In this document: positions 51,429 through 59,808 of the stretch, one piece after another | How the letters are laid out: each line of letters opens with the position of its first letter | Numbering within the stretch: the first letter of the stretch is position 1 | Assembly: GCA_965200005.1 (NCBI GenBank) | Contig: OZ241331.1 | Coordinates: 992,001 to 1,056,000 of the forward strand | DNA: 64,000 nucleotides | Source: Aldehydirespirator sp965200005 | Lineage (GTDB): Bacteria; Actinomycetota; Acidimicrobiia; Acidimicrobiales; Aldehydirespiratoraceae | Direction: 5' to 3' | Translations under genes and position numbers: made by a program | Notes under the pieces: model-generated | What the model saw: only the letters and a program-made list of their open reading frames with translations | Database searches by the model: none | What the model was told of the DNA's origin: nothing

Positions 51429-51908
51429 TTGAGAGTCAAAGTCAATGTGAATGGCGTTGACCACAACATTGACGACGTATGGCCGCTTGAGAGTTTGCTG
51501 TTCTTTTTGAGGGAGCGCCTTGGGTTAAGGGGCACAAAGAACGCCTGCGAGCAAGGCGAATGTGGCTCGTGTTCGGTGTATGTCGATGAGGTGCTCGTCT
51601 GTTCTTGTCTTGTTGCTGCGGGTCAGGTTGACGGTCGGCGGGTAGTGACTCTTGAAGGGCTTGCTTCTAATGGCGAAGTGCATCCGATACAGCGAGCGTT
51701 TGTGGAGACTGGAGCGGTGCAGTGCGGATTCTGCACACCCGGAATGGTGATGGCAGCACACTCATTGCTTACAAGCAATCCTCACCCCGATGAGTTGACA
51801 TTGCGTGAGGAACTCTCTGGCAATCTCTGCCGTTGCACCGGTTACCAGAAGATCATTGATGCCGTCGAGTTAGCTGCTAGACGGATGAGCGCAGCCAATC
51901 ATGGTTGA
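51429..51908 (+). CDS. Xanthine-dehydrogenase-family 2Fe-2S subunit
   Basis: A 159-residue small subunit with both clusters: CEQGECGSCSVYVDEVLVCSC (plant-type, about residues 40-60) and CGFCTPGM ... LCRCTGY (about residues 98-140). The start is TTG 51429, preceded by AGAGGTG. It links the molybdopterin subunit to the FAD subunit. The stop overlaps the CobW gene start by eight bases, so the GTPase is translationally coupled to it. Confidence 0.92.
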   Translation: MRVKVNVNGVDHNIDDVWPLESLLFFLRERLGLRGTKNACEQGECGSCSVYVDEVLVCSCLVAAGQVDGRRVVTLEGLASNGEVHPIQRAFVETGAVQCGFCTPGMVMAAHSLLTSNPHPDELTLREELSGNLCRCTGYQKIIDAVELAARRMSAANHG

Positions 51909-52899
51909 GGACAAGGTGCCGGTGACGATCCTCACTGGCTTCCTGGGTGCTGGCAAGACAACACTCCTGAATTACATCCTGCGAGAAAATCACGGCAAGC
52001 GCATCGCAGTCATCGAAAACGAGTTCGGTGAGATCAGCATCGACACCGACCTTGTGGTCTCATCTGATGAAGAGATCTATGAGATGAGCAATGGCTGCAT
52101 CTGTTGCGTTACCTCGGTTCGGGGTGATCTGCTTGCCGTGATCCGCAAGCTAATGCGTCGCAGACAGCGGATCGATTACATCCTGCTCGAAACAAGCGGT
52201 CTGGCCGATCCGCTGCCAGTGGCTCAGGCTTTCTTCGTTGATGATCCGATCCTCGATGATGTGAGCCTCGACAGCATCGTTGCTCTCATCGACTCGCTAC
52301 ACATCGAGCAACACCTAGATGAAGTCTGCTACGGAGGGATCGACAACCAGGCGGTCGATCAGATCGTGTGCGCCGACCGGATCGTGATCAACAAGGTTGA
52401 CCTCGTGAGTGCTGATGTTGTGAGTCGGATCAAACGGCGGATCCGCAGCCTCAATCAGCGCTGTGGAATCGACGTGTCAAGCTATGCCGAAGTCGACCTT
52501 GATTTGATCTTGGGTGTGCGAGCATTTGAAGTCTCCCAGCGAGCAGCATCGGAGCCCTCATTCCTGGACAATCACTTCGTTCACAGTCACGATCCCGATG
52601 TTGAGACACTCAGCCTGCGGATACCCGGGGAACTTGACGGTGGCGCAGTTGAGGTTGCTGCCGCCGAAGTGGCTAAGCGCTTTGGTACTGAACTGTTGCG
52701 ATGGAAGGGTGTTCTCGCCATAGCAGGCAATCCGTTCAGGGTGGCATTGCAGGGTGTGCATCGCATGCATGAGACACACAACCTTGATCGTTGGCCCAGT
52801 GATCATCGTGACAGCCGCATCGTGTTCATAGGCAAGAGATTGGCTCGCGATGAACTCACAGCCCTATGGCAAGCCTGCCGATTGAGGGCTAACCGGTAG
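51901..52899 (+). CDS. CobW/COG0523 G3E-family GTPase
   Basis: A 332-residue P-loop GTPase: Walker A GFLGAGKTTLLNYI (about residues 12-25), the metal-binding C-x-C-C motif in GCICCV (about 66), LLETSGLADPLPV and NKVDL, with a C-terminal CobW domain. COG0523 proteins act as metal or metallocofactor chaperones. It lies between the 2Fe-2S and molybdopterin subunits of a molybdenum hydroxylase, with overlaps on both sides (8 bases, then 1 base), so it probably matures this enzyme. Which metal it handles is unknown. Confidence 0.9.
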   Translation: MVEDKVPVTILTGFLGAGKTTLLNYILRENHGKRIAVIENEFGEISIDTDLVVSSDEEIYEMSNGCICCVTSVRGDLLAVIRKLMRRRQRIDYILLETSGLADPLPVAQAFFVDDPILDDVSLDSIVALIDSLHIEQHLDEVCYGGIDNQAVDQIVCADRIVINKVDLVSADVVSRIKRRIRSLNQRCGIDVSSYAEVDLDLILGVRAFEVSQRAASEPSFLDNHFVHSHDPDVETLSLRIPGELDGGAVEVAAAEVAKRFGTELLRWKGVLAIAGNPFRVALQGVHRMHETHNLDRWPSDHRDSRIVFIGKRLARDELTALWQACRLRANR

Positions 52900-55358
52900 T
52901 GGCCGCGCCAACAATCACCCGACCCGCTGAGGTAGCACCGATCACCGGTGGTGTCGGGACATCAGCACAGCGACCTGACGGCATCCCCAAAGTCGACGGC
53001 TCATTCATCTACTCGTCCGACGAATATCACGACGGCTCGCTGTGGGGTGTCACCCTGCGAAGTCCACACCCACGAGCACGGATCCGTTCCATAGACACTT
53101 CCGTAGCTGAAGGACTCGACGGGGTGCGTTGCGTGCTCACACATCGTGACGTGCCCGGCTCAAAGACATTCGGTATGAAGGTGTACGACCAACCGGTTCT
53201 TGCCACCGGCGAGGTGCGATTTCAGGGTGAACCGGTGGCTGTAGTAGCGGCAACACACCCGGAGATTGGTCGACGGGCATGCCAGAAGATCGTGGTGGAT
53301 TATGAGCTCCTGCCAGCCCACACCGACCCCGAAGCATCACTCAAGGGAGATGTTGACGGGCTGCTTGGTGGTGGTTTGGTGCGTCATGTCAAGATCCGCC
53401 ACGGCGATGTTGAGTCGGCCCGGCGCCAGGCGGATGTGATCATCGAAGGTCGCTACGAGATGGGCACTCAGGATCCTGCCTTTCTAGGGCCCGAGTCGAC
53501 CCTGGCTGTGCCCACTGGTGACGGCGTTGAGTTGTACGTGTCGTGCCAGAACCTTCATCTGGACCATCAGCAGATAGCGGATTGCCTCGGGTTGCCGCCC
53601 AATGCGGTGCGGCTAGTGCTGTCAGGTGTGGGGGGCGCGTTCGGAGGCAAAGAAGACCTCAACGTGCAGGTGCATGCAGCGATGATGGCGTTGCGATCAG
53701 GGCGTCCGGTGCGGATGTCTTATGGTCGTGAAGAGTCCTTTTTCGGCCATGTTCATCGTCATCCTGCGATTGCCGATGTGGAGCTTGGGGCTCGCTCGGA
53801 TGGTCGGTTGGCATTCACCAAGGTGCGATTGGTGCTTGACGGTGGTGCCTACACATCGACTTCACAAGTGGTGATCGCCAACGGCTGCTACTTCGCAGCG
53901 GGTGCTTACGACGTGCCCAACGTTCGCATTGACGGTTACGCCACCTATACCAACAACCCGCCGTGTGGGGCTATGCGTGGTTTCGGGGCTGTGCAGTCGT
54001 GTTACGCCATCGAGTCGGCGATGGATGTGCTGGCACAGCGCTTAGGGATGCACCCGCTCGAGCTGCGCATGCGCAATGCCATCGGTGAAGGTGATGTGCT
54101 GCCGACCGGTCAACCCGTAGACGGGCCTGCTCCCGTCACGGAGATGCTCACCTACCTGCGTGACCTGCCCTTGCCGGATGCTGCCGGCGGCTCGCTGGCA
54201 TCCTCGCCGGAGCCTCTGTCGGTTTCGGTTTCGGCTAAGCGTTTAACGTCACCCGAACCCGACTCGGAGTCTTCCGGTTTGCAGCAGGCCGGTCGGGTGC
54301 CCAACGGGGACATGCGAATGTTGCCGGGAGGGGTTGGCAACGTGACCCGTGGCGAGGGGATCCGGCGTGGTGTTGGCTTTGCATTGGGCATGAAGGCCAT
54401 CGGGTTTTCTGGTGGTGTGGATGACACATGCACTGCGCAGGTCACGGTGTGGATCCGCGACGGTGAACCCGTAGCTGAGGTGTACTGCGCCGCTCCCGAG
54501 CTGGGTCAAGGGATCGTGACCCTCGAGATGCAGATCGCTCGCAGTGAACTGGGCATCAACGTCGTTGAGTTGCGAGACAAAGATACCGATATCGCCGAGT
54601 CGGGAGCATCATCGGCATCCCGGCAGAGCTGGATGACTGCGGGTGCGGTCGTGGGGGCTTGCGATCTGGTGAAACAAGAGATCCTGGGCCGGACACGGTT
54701 AATCCTTGCTAGCCGGGGTGACGCCGCCAGTGCTGCTGCGGGTCTGGGCGAACTTGAACTTCGTGGATCGTGGGTGTGTGATGCTGCTGGCCAAGAGTTG
54801 GTTCGGGTTGCTGAGGTGCTGGGCCTCGAGTCGGTGTCACACAGCTACACGTACCGGCATCGCCGCACCGAAGCCGTCGATGATGAGTTTGGTCAAGGCA
54901 ACGCCCACGTAGCTTTTGCATACGCAGCGCATCGTGCTGTGGTCGACGTCGACATGGAGTTGGGGCTTGTGAAAGTTGTCGAGATAGCCACCGCTCAAGA
55001 TGTGGGCAAGGCGATGAACCCGGTAGCTGTTGAGGGTCAGATCGAAGGTGGCACTGTGCAGGGCCTAGGGCTTGCCGTGATGGAAGACCTACAGATCACC
55101 GGTGGTGTCGTGCGCAACCCGTCCTTTACCGATTACCTCATACCTACGACACTTGATGTGCCACCAATGCGACTCAAAGTGTTCGAGTTCCCCCACCCTG
55201 ACTCCCCTTATGGCCTAAATGGCGTCGGCGAACCTCCGAACCTGTCATCAACTCCGGCGATCGTGAACGCCTTGCGTGACGCCACTGGCCTTGAATTGGC
55301 TCGAGCACCCGTGCGCCCCGAGGATCTCGCAGCCGCTCACCTGACAGAGAGCGGCTAA
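52899..55358 (+). CDS. Xanthine-dehydrogenase-family molybdopterin subunit (PucD-like)
   Basis: An 819-residue Mo subunit resembling actinobacterial xanthine dehydrogenase subunit D: GIPKVDGSFIYSSDEYHDGS and LWGVTLRSPHPRARI at the N-terminus, QDPAFLGPESTLAVP, GVGGAFGGKEDL, CGAMRGFGAVQSCYA, APELGQGIVTLEMQ and the catalytic-Glu region GVGEPPNLSSTPAIVNAL near the end. It hydroxylates purines or other N-heterocycles at a carbon next to nitrogen. GTG 52899 shares a base with the CobW stop. An MFS permease lies downstream. Aldehyde oxidase or another ring hydroxylase remains possible. Confidence 0.9.
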   Translation: MAAPTITRPAEVAPITGGVGTSAQRPDGIPKVDGSFIYSSDEYHDGSLWGVTLRSPHPRARIRSIDTSVAEGLDGVRCVLTHRDVPGSKTFGMKVYDQPVLATGEVRFQGEPVAVVAATHPEIGRRACQKIVVDYELLPAHTDPEASLKGDVDGLLGGGLVRHVKIRHGDVESARRQADVIIEGRYEMGTQDPAFLGPESTLAVPTGDGVELYVSCQNLHLDHQQIADCLGLPPNAVRLVLSGVGGAFGGKEDLNVQVHAAMMALRSGRPVRMSYGREESFFGHVHRHPAIADVELGARSDGRLAFTKVRLVLDGGAYTSTSQVVIANGCYFAAGAYDVPNVRIDGYATYTNNPPCGAMRGFGAVQSCYAIESAMDVLAQRLGMHPLELRMRNAIGEGDVLPTGQPVDGPAPVTEMLTYLRDLPLPDAAGGSLASSPEPLSVSVSAKRLTSPEPDSESSGLQQAGRVPNGDMRMLPGGVGNVTRGEGIRRGVGFALGMKAIGFSGGVDDTCTAQVTVWIRDGEPVAEVYCAAPELGQGIVTLEMQIARSELGINVVELRDKDTDIAESGASSASRQSWMTAGAVVGACDLVKQEILGRTRLILASRGDAASAAAGLGELELRGSWVCDAAGQELVRVAEVLGLESVSHSYTYRHRRTEAVDDEFGQGNAHVAFAYAAHRAVVDVDMELGLVKVVEIATAQDVGKAMNPVAVEGQIEGGTVQGLGLAVMEDLQITGGVVRNPSFTDYLIPTTLDVPPMRLKVFEFPHPDSPYGLNGVGEPPNLSSTPAIVNALRDATGLELARAPVRPEDLAAAHLTESG

Positions 55359-55401
55359 GGCCGCCAGTTCCTCAGCGCCGTTGCGAGATCCAGACATGCT
55401 T

Positions 55402-55453
55402 AGGACGTTGCGCGCATGACCACCTCCGGACGGCGAAGGACGTTGCGTGCATG
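55402..55453. repeat. Pair of 17-bp direct repeats upstream of an MFS gene
   Basis: AGGACGTTGCGCGCATG (55402-55418) and a copy with one change (55437-55453) lie 35 bases apart in the 140-base gap between the XDH subunit and the MFS gene. They may be tandem regulator sites or part of a duplication. No helix-turn-helix regulator is nearby. Confidence 0.5.
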
Positions 55454-55498
55454 GTCGACTCGGGAGGCGCTTCCTGAGATTGCCGCGAGGTCGCGGCG

Positions 55499-56659
55499 AT
55501 GAAGCCTCATCCAGCTGTGGTGGTCAACGCCTCGGTCATGTCGACAGTGTCGGCCGTTCTGCCCGGGTTCTTGATCGGAGCACTCTCGGTGCAAGTCAGC
55601 GCCGAGATGGGTGTGTCGGAGGCTGCATATGGATGGGGTCTCGGATCGTTCTTCGGTGCTGCAACTGTCGGATCTATCCTGCTTGGTCGACTGGCACAGC
55701 GAATTGGCGCGCTCAACCAGATGACCCTCGCGCTGATTGTCACGGCAATCATGCAACTGACGCTTGCCATCGCTGCGAAGTCGTTCATTGCGGTGGTTGC
55801 ATGCCTGGTAGGTGCCGGCCTTGCTAACGCTGCCAACCAGACTTCCGTCAACCTTGCGTTGGCGCAGGCCCAGTTGCCGAGGCTTGGGTTGGCGATGTCA
55901 ATCAAACAATCCGGGATGCCTAGTTCCACCCTGCTCGCAGGTCTAGCGGTGCCCTCGCTGGCGGTCACCGTCGGCTGGCGCTGGGCGTATGTGTCAAGCG
56001 CAATGTTGGCTCTGGTGTCGCTGTGGGTTGTCCGGACAGCAGTCGGTCGTGTTGTACCGCAAAAAGTGCCTGCTGCTTTTCCTGGAAGTTCCGCAGTTCT
56101 AAGGCCCGTGTCGTCGTCACGAGACTTATTCTGGGGTGCGGCTGTTGGAGGTTTCCTGGCGTTTAGCGCAGGTGCGCTCAACGCCTGGGGAGTGGCGTCA
56201 GGCGTGGATGCGGGACTCGCCGAGGGCACCGCGGGTTTGTGCTTGAGTCTCGGGGCGGCAATCTGCATCAGCCTGCGGCTACTAGGTGGCTGGTGGTCTG
56301 ACACGATGCGAGCAGCGCCGTTCACCGTCGCGGGGATAAGCGTGCTGATCGGTTCGGTCGGGATGGCTGCGCTGGCGTTCCGAACACCGGGATTGCACGT
56401 GCTAGCGATGCTGGTGGCTGTTGGTGGAGGCTGGGTCTGGCCTGTATTCACCAACTTCGGGATCGTGCGAACCAACGCCGCCGCTGCGGGATCTGCTACC
56501 GGCATCACCCAGATGGGGGTTTATGTCGGAGTGTTTGTGGCACCGCTAGTAACCGGCTGGCTAATCGAAACCGCGGGGTATCAGCTGATGTGGCTTTCGG
56601 TGGCTGGCGCCGCAATCGTCGGAGGAATCATCGCGATCCGGGTCGCTAAACAGTTCTAA
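55499..56659 (+). CDS. MFS transporter
   Basis: A 386-residue major facilitator with about 12 hydrophobic segments, an MFS loop in LGRLAQRIGALNQMT, and a later WWSDTMRAAPFTVA loop. It has no clear family-level substrate signature. It follows the XDH operon on the same strand, so it could import a purine-like or other heterocyclic substrate. A bidirectional pair of direct repeats lies upstream. It ends 45 bases before the convergent DHA2 gene. Confidence 0.82.
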   Translation: MKPHPAVVVNASVMSTVSAVLPGFLIGALSVQVSAEMGVSEAAYGWGLGSFFGAATVGSILLGRLAQRIGALNQMTLALIVTAIMQLTLAIAAKSFIAVVACLVGAGLANAANQTSVNLALAQAQLPRLGLAMSIKQSGMPSSTLLAGLAVPSLAVTVGWRWAYVSSAMLALVSLWVVRTAVGRVVPQKVPAAFPGSSAVLRPVSSSRDLFWGAAVGGFLAFSAGALNAWGVASGVDAGLAEGTAGLCLSLGAAICISLRLLGGWWSDTMRAAPFTVAGISVLIGSVGMAALAFRTPGLHVLAMLVAVGGGWVWPVFTNFGIVRTNAAAAGSATGITQMGVYVGVFVAPLVTGWLIETAGYQLMWLSVAGAAIVGGIIAIRVAKQF

Positions 56660-56704
56660 CGTCGAGCGCTAAACGCAGTTTCGGCGCCCGCGTGAATTGC
56701 TGTA

Positions 56705-58276
56705 CTAGGCGTTGATCTGGCGACCGATGGTGCGGGCTCGGTTGCGGGCAACGAACAACAGGATCGCAACCACTGCCGACACGACCGCTCCCACCGCCAT
56801 CGTTTGGGCGAACGCTGTCGTAAAGGCCTGGCTCGTGTGAGTGATTGTCACCTGTGCTTCCGTGACATCAAGCACACCGTTCGCTTCAAGAATTCGTGCC
56901 GTCTCAATCGCGGCTCCCATCGACTCGGCAGCCGCATCAGCGACCTGAGGTGGCAGTGTCTCGGCATCAACATTGCTGCGATAGATCGATGTGGACAATG
57001 CACCGAGTGTGGCGATACCCAGTGCCGCGCCCAGTTCACGGGCCGTGTCATTGACCGCTGATCCGATCCCAGCCTTGTGATACGGCGTGGCAGCCATCAC
57101 GTCGTTGGTTGCAGGAGTCATCGCCAGGCTCAAGCCCGTGCCAGCAAGGAGCAGCGGGCCGAGCAGGTACCAGTAACTGGTGTCGGTGCCGACGAATGCG
57201 AGCGGGGCGAACGTGATGGCAAGTACCGCGAAACCCACCGACATGATGCGGCGCGACTCGAAGCGTTCAGCGAGCCGCACCGTGAGCGGGGCCACTAAGA
57301 CCGACACGAGCGCTTCGGGCATTGTTGCCAGACCAGCTTGGAGTGCGCTGTACCCGAGCACGAACTGCACATAGAGGGCGAACAAAAACCAGAACCCGAG
57401 CAAAACGAGAAACGTCATCGTCAACACGGCTGAGCCGATGCTGAAGCGGGCGTCCTCGAAGAGTTCGAGGGGCAGCATCGGGTGGCGTGCCCTGTGTTGC
57501 CACATCAACAGGATTGCGGTGAACACGATCGCGACGGCGAATGCTGAGAGGACGGGTGCGGACGTCCAACCCTGTTCGGGGCCTTCGATGATGCCGTATA
57601 TGAGCGCTGTGACGGCGACGATTGACAGGGCGGCGCCGAGTGGGTCGAGGTGTCTGGGGCGGTCATCCCGGGAGCGTGGTAGCCAGCGAGCGACGGCGAT
57701 CATGACGATGATGACGACGGGCAGGTTGTAGAGGAAGCCTGCTTGCCAGCCCCATGGGGGGATGAACCACCAGCCGGTGACGAACAGCCCGGTGAGGAGC
57801 GGGCCAAGGGCTGCACCGCCTCCTGCGAGGCCCGACCAGATGGCGATGGCGGTGGGGCGTTCTCGGGGTGGGAAGATCTCGACGAGGAGCGACAGTGTGG
57901 CGGGCATCACGAACGCTGCCGCTGCACCCATTGCGACTCGCGAGACCAGGATCTGTGGTGCTGCGTCGGCGAGCCCACCCAGTAGCGCTCCGGCGCCGAA
58001 CACGAACATCCCGCCGAGGAGTGCTCCCTTGCGCCCGTAGCGGTCGCCGATCGCGCCGCCGGTGAACAGCAGACCTCCGAAGGCGAGGGAGTAGGTGTTG
58101 ACGATCCACTGCAGTTCGGGGCCGGTTGCGCCGATGTCGCGTTGGAGGGTGGCGAGCGCAACGTTGAGACCCGAGACGGACATGATGACGAGCATGAGAC
58201 TCAAACTGAGAACGCCAAGGAGAAACCATCGCCTGTTATAAACGTCGGGTCTTTCCCAGAGGTTGGCGCTATTCAC
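56705..58276 (-). CDS. MFS transporter, DHA2 (EmrB/QacA) family
   Basis: A 523-residue exporter-type MFS with about 14 hydrophobic segments: NVALATLQRDIGATGPELQW, GGLLFTGGAIGDRYGRKGAL (motif A of DHA2), SRVAMGAAAAFVMPATLSLL and FIPPWGWQAGFLYNLPV. The DHA2 family exports drugs and metabolites using the proton gradient. It is alone on its strand, divergent from nothing close. A toxin-resistance or product-efflux role is likely. Confidence 0.88.
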   Translation of the reverse strand: MNSANLWERPDVYNRRWFLLGVLSLSLMLVIMSVSGLNVALATLQRDIGATGPELQWIVNTYSLAFGGLLFTGGAIGDRYGRKGALLGGMFVFGAGALLGGLADAAPQILVSRVAMGAAAAFVMPATLSLLVEIFPPRERPTAIAIWSGLAGGGAALGPLLTGLFVTGWWFIPPWGWQAGFLYNLPVVIIVMIAVARWLPRSRDDRPRHLDPLGAALSIVAVTALIYGIIEGPEQGWTSAPVLSAFAVAIVFTAILLMWQHRARHPMLPLELFEDARFSIGSAVLTMTFLVLLGFWFLFALYVQFVLGYSALQAGLATMPEALVSVLVAPLTVRLAERFESRRIMSVGFAVLAITFAPLAFVGTDTSYWYLLGPLLLAGTGLSLAMTPATNDVMAATPYHKAGIGSAVNDTARELGAALGIATLGALSTSIYRSNVDAETLPPQVADAAAESMGAAIETARILEANGVLDVTEAQVTITHTSQAFTTAFAQTMAVGAVVSAVVAILLFVARNRARTIGRQINA

Positions 58277-58493
58277 AATAGGTCAGTCTTGTGGCATCTG
58301 AGCTCTATAGCGGAGTCCGGGAACGCCCGCAGTCGAGTGCGGTGGGTTCCGGTGTCGCTGTCACTTTCTGTGGTCACGTCGAATTCATCTACTGTTGGGA
58401 GTGATGTGTAGTTGGCAATCAGGCTCGCTGGTTTCCGCACTCATGTTCGTGCCAGTGGTGCGCAGTGGTGCCACTGTGTCGCAGTTCGTTGGC

Positions 58494-59573
58494 TCAGATG
58501 TTGGAGATGTCGATGACGAAGGTGGGGTCACCGAGGGAGGTCTCGTCTGGTTGAGCACCGATCCCTGGTTCGTGGGGCGCGACTGTGGATCCGTCTTCGC
58601 ACTTGACTCCCCCAATGATCGGGTTGCGAGTTAGGTGATCGAAGCAGAGCCAGGTCGCTCGACGGAGGGGTTCCGGGGTTGCTTGAGCGAGATGCACGGC
58701 AGCTGTTGCTGAGAGGGCGGTGCCGCCGGTGTCTTCGATGTTCATGCGGATGCCGGCTTCGTTGCAGATGTCACGCATGCGCTTGGCGACGGTCAACCCG
58801 CCTACCCGGCCGAGCTTGATGCCAACGACTTCACAGGCATTGGTTTCCACGATGCGCAGCATGTCCCGCAGCGACCGAAGTGACTCGTCAATGGCGAGAG
58901 GCTGCTGTACTAGGCGGCGGACGTGCAGATGTTGTTCAAGGTCCTTGCACGGCTGTTCGATTACGCGGCGAAGGTTAGTAGTGGCGTTGAGCACGGTGAT
59001 GGCTTCGGAGGGCAGCCAGGCTCGGTTGACATCAAACGTCAAGTCTTCGCCCGGTTCCATCTCAGCGTCGATGACCCGCATGCGTTCGATGTCGGCTTCA
59101 ACGTTGGCGCCCACCTTCACGGAGTGGAAGTTGTAGCCCTCTGCACGGGCTATGTCGATCTCGGTCATGATCTCGGCTGGTGTACCCGACGGGATCGATG
59201 AGTGAAGCCTCACCCGACCTTCGGTACGGCCTCCGAGCAGATCACACAGCGGAAGGTGGGCGGCCTTTGCGGCAATGTCCCAGCACGCCATGTCGATGGG
59301 CGACTTCACGTAAGGGTGACCCGGGAGCGCGATGTCCATGGCCCGATAGACCACATCGGTACGCCGCGGATCAAGCCCGAGAACTGCTGGCGCGAGCTCT
59401 TTGATGCCTGCACGCACACCAAGCGCGAATGCCGGCAAGTAAGTGGAACCCCAAGGACACCCCTCACCCCAACCGACAATCCCTTCGTCGGTGTCGATAC
59501 GAACGAGCGTCGTGTCAAGACGTTCAAAGTGCAACCGCCCACCCGAAAGTGAGTAAGGCCGCACCAACGGCAA
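58494..59573 (-). CDS. Enolase-superfamily (MR/MLE) enzyme, cis-3-hydroxyproline-dehydratase-like
   Basis: An MR/MLE enzyme with the metal ligands in TFDVNRAW, IEQPC and LAIDES and the second base in GIKLGRVGG. Where most members have KxK, it has SVK in FHSVKVGA; as I recall, characterised cis-3-hydroxy-L-proline dehydratases of this superfamily have a similar SxK, and PYSLSGGRLHFERLDTTLV matches them. The frame continues upstream of TTG 59573 with family-like residues (VRITGITVWAEE) up to 59609 without a standard start codon, so the real start may be ATT 59603 or the 5' end is damaged. The exact substrate is a prediction. Confidence 0.82.
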   Translation of the reverse strand: MPLVRPYSLSGGRLHFERLDTTLVRIDTDEGIVGWGEGCPWGSTYLPAFALGVRAGIKELAPAVLGLDPRRTDVVYRAMDIALPGHPYVKSPIDMACWDIAAKAAHLPLCDLLGGRTEGRVRLHSSIPSGTPAEIMTEIDIARAEGYNFHSVKVGANVEADIERMRVIDAEMEPGEDLTFDVNRAWLPSEAITVLNATTNLRRVIEQPCKDLEQHLHVRRLVQQPLAIDESLRSLRDMLRIVETNACEVVGIKLGRVGGLTVAKRMRDICNEAGIRMNIEDTGGTALSATAAVHLAQATPEPLRRATWLCFDHLTRNPIIGGVKCEDGSTVAPHEPGIGAQPDETSLGDPTFVIDISNI

Positions 59574-59808
59574 CTCCTCAGCCCAAACCGTGATCCCAGT
59601 AATCCTTACAACCCCGGTTCTACCCCACCCTGTGCCTCAGTTGCGCGGCGATGATCTGCGCGATCGGTGAGGTGCGGCATGGTTACGGAGACGGAGTTCG
59701 AGTCGTGATTTCTCACTTCCGGTCCTCTCACTGGCGCACCGTACACAACACGACGTGCTAACGATGTAGCGAATAGCCGCGTCGATGGCAGTAGCCAAGG
59801 AGGTGGAG

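Noticed and set aside
55507..56508. Long minus-strand open frame of 333 codons
   Set aside because: It lies antisense to a convincing MFS transporter and its translation is Pro/Thr/Ala-rich without motifs, as expected for a shadow in GC-rich DNA.
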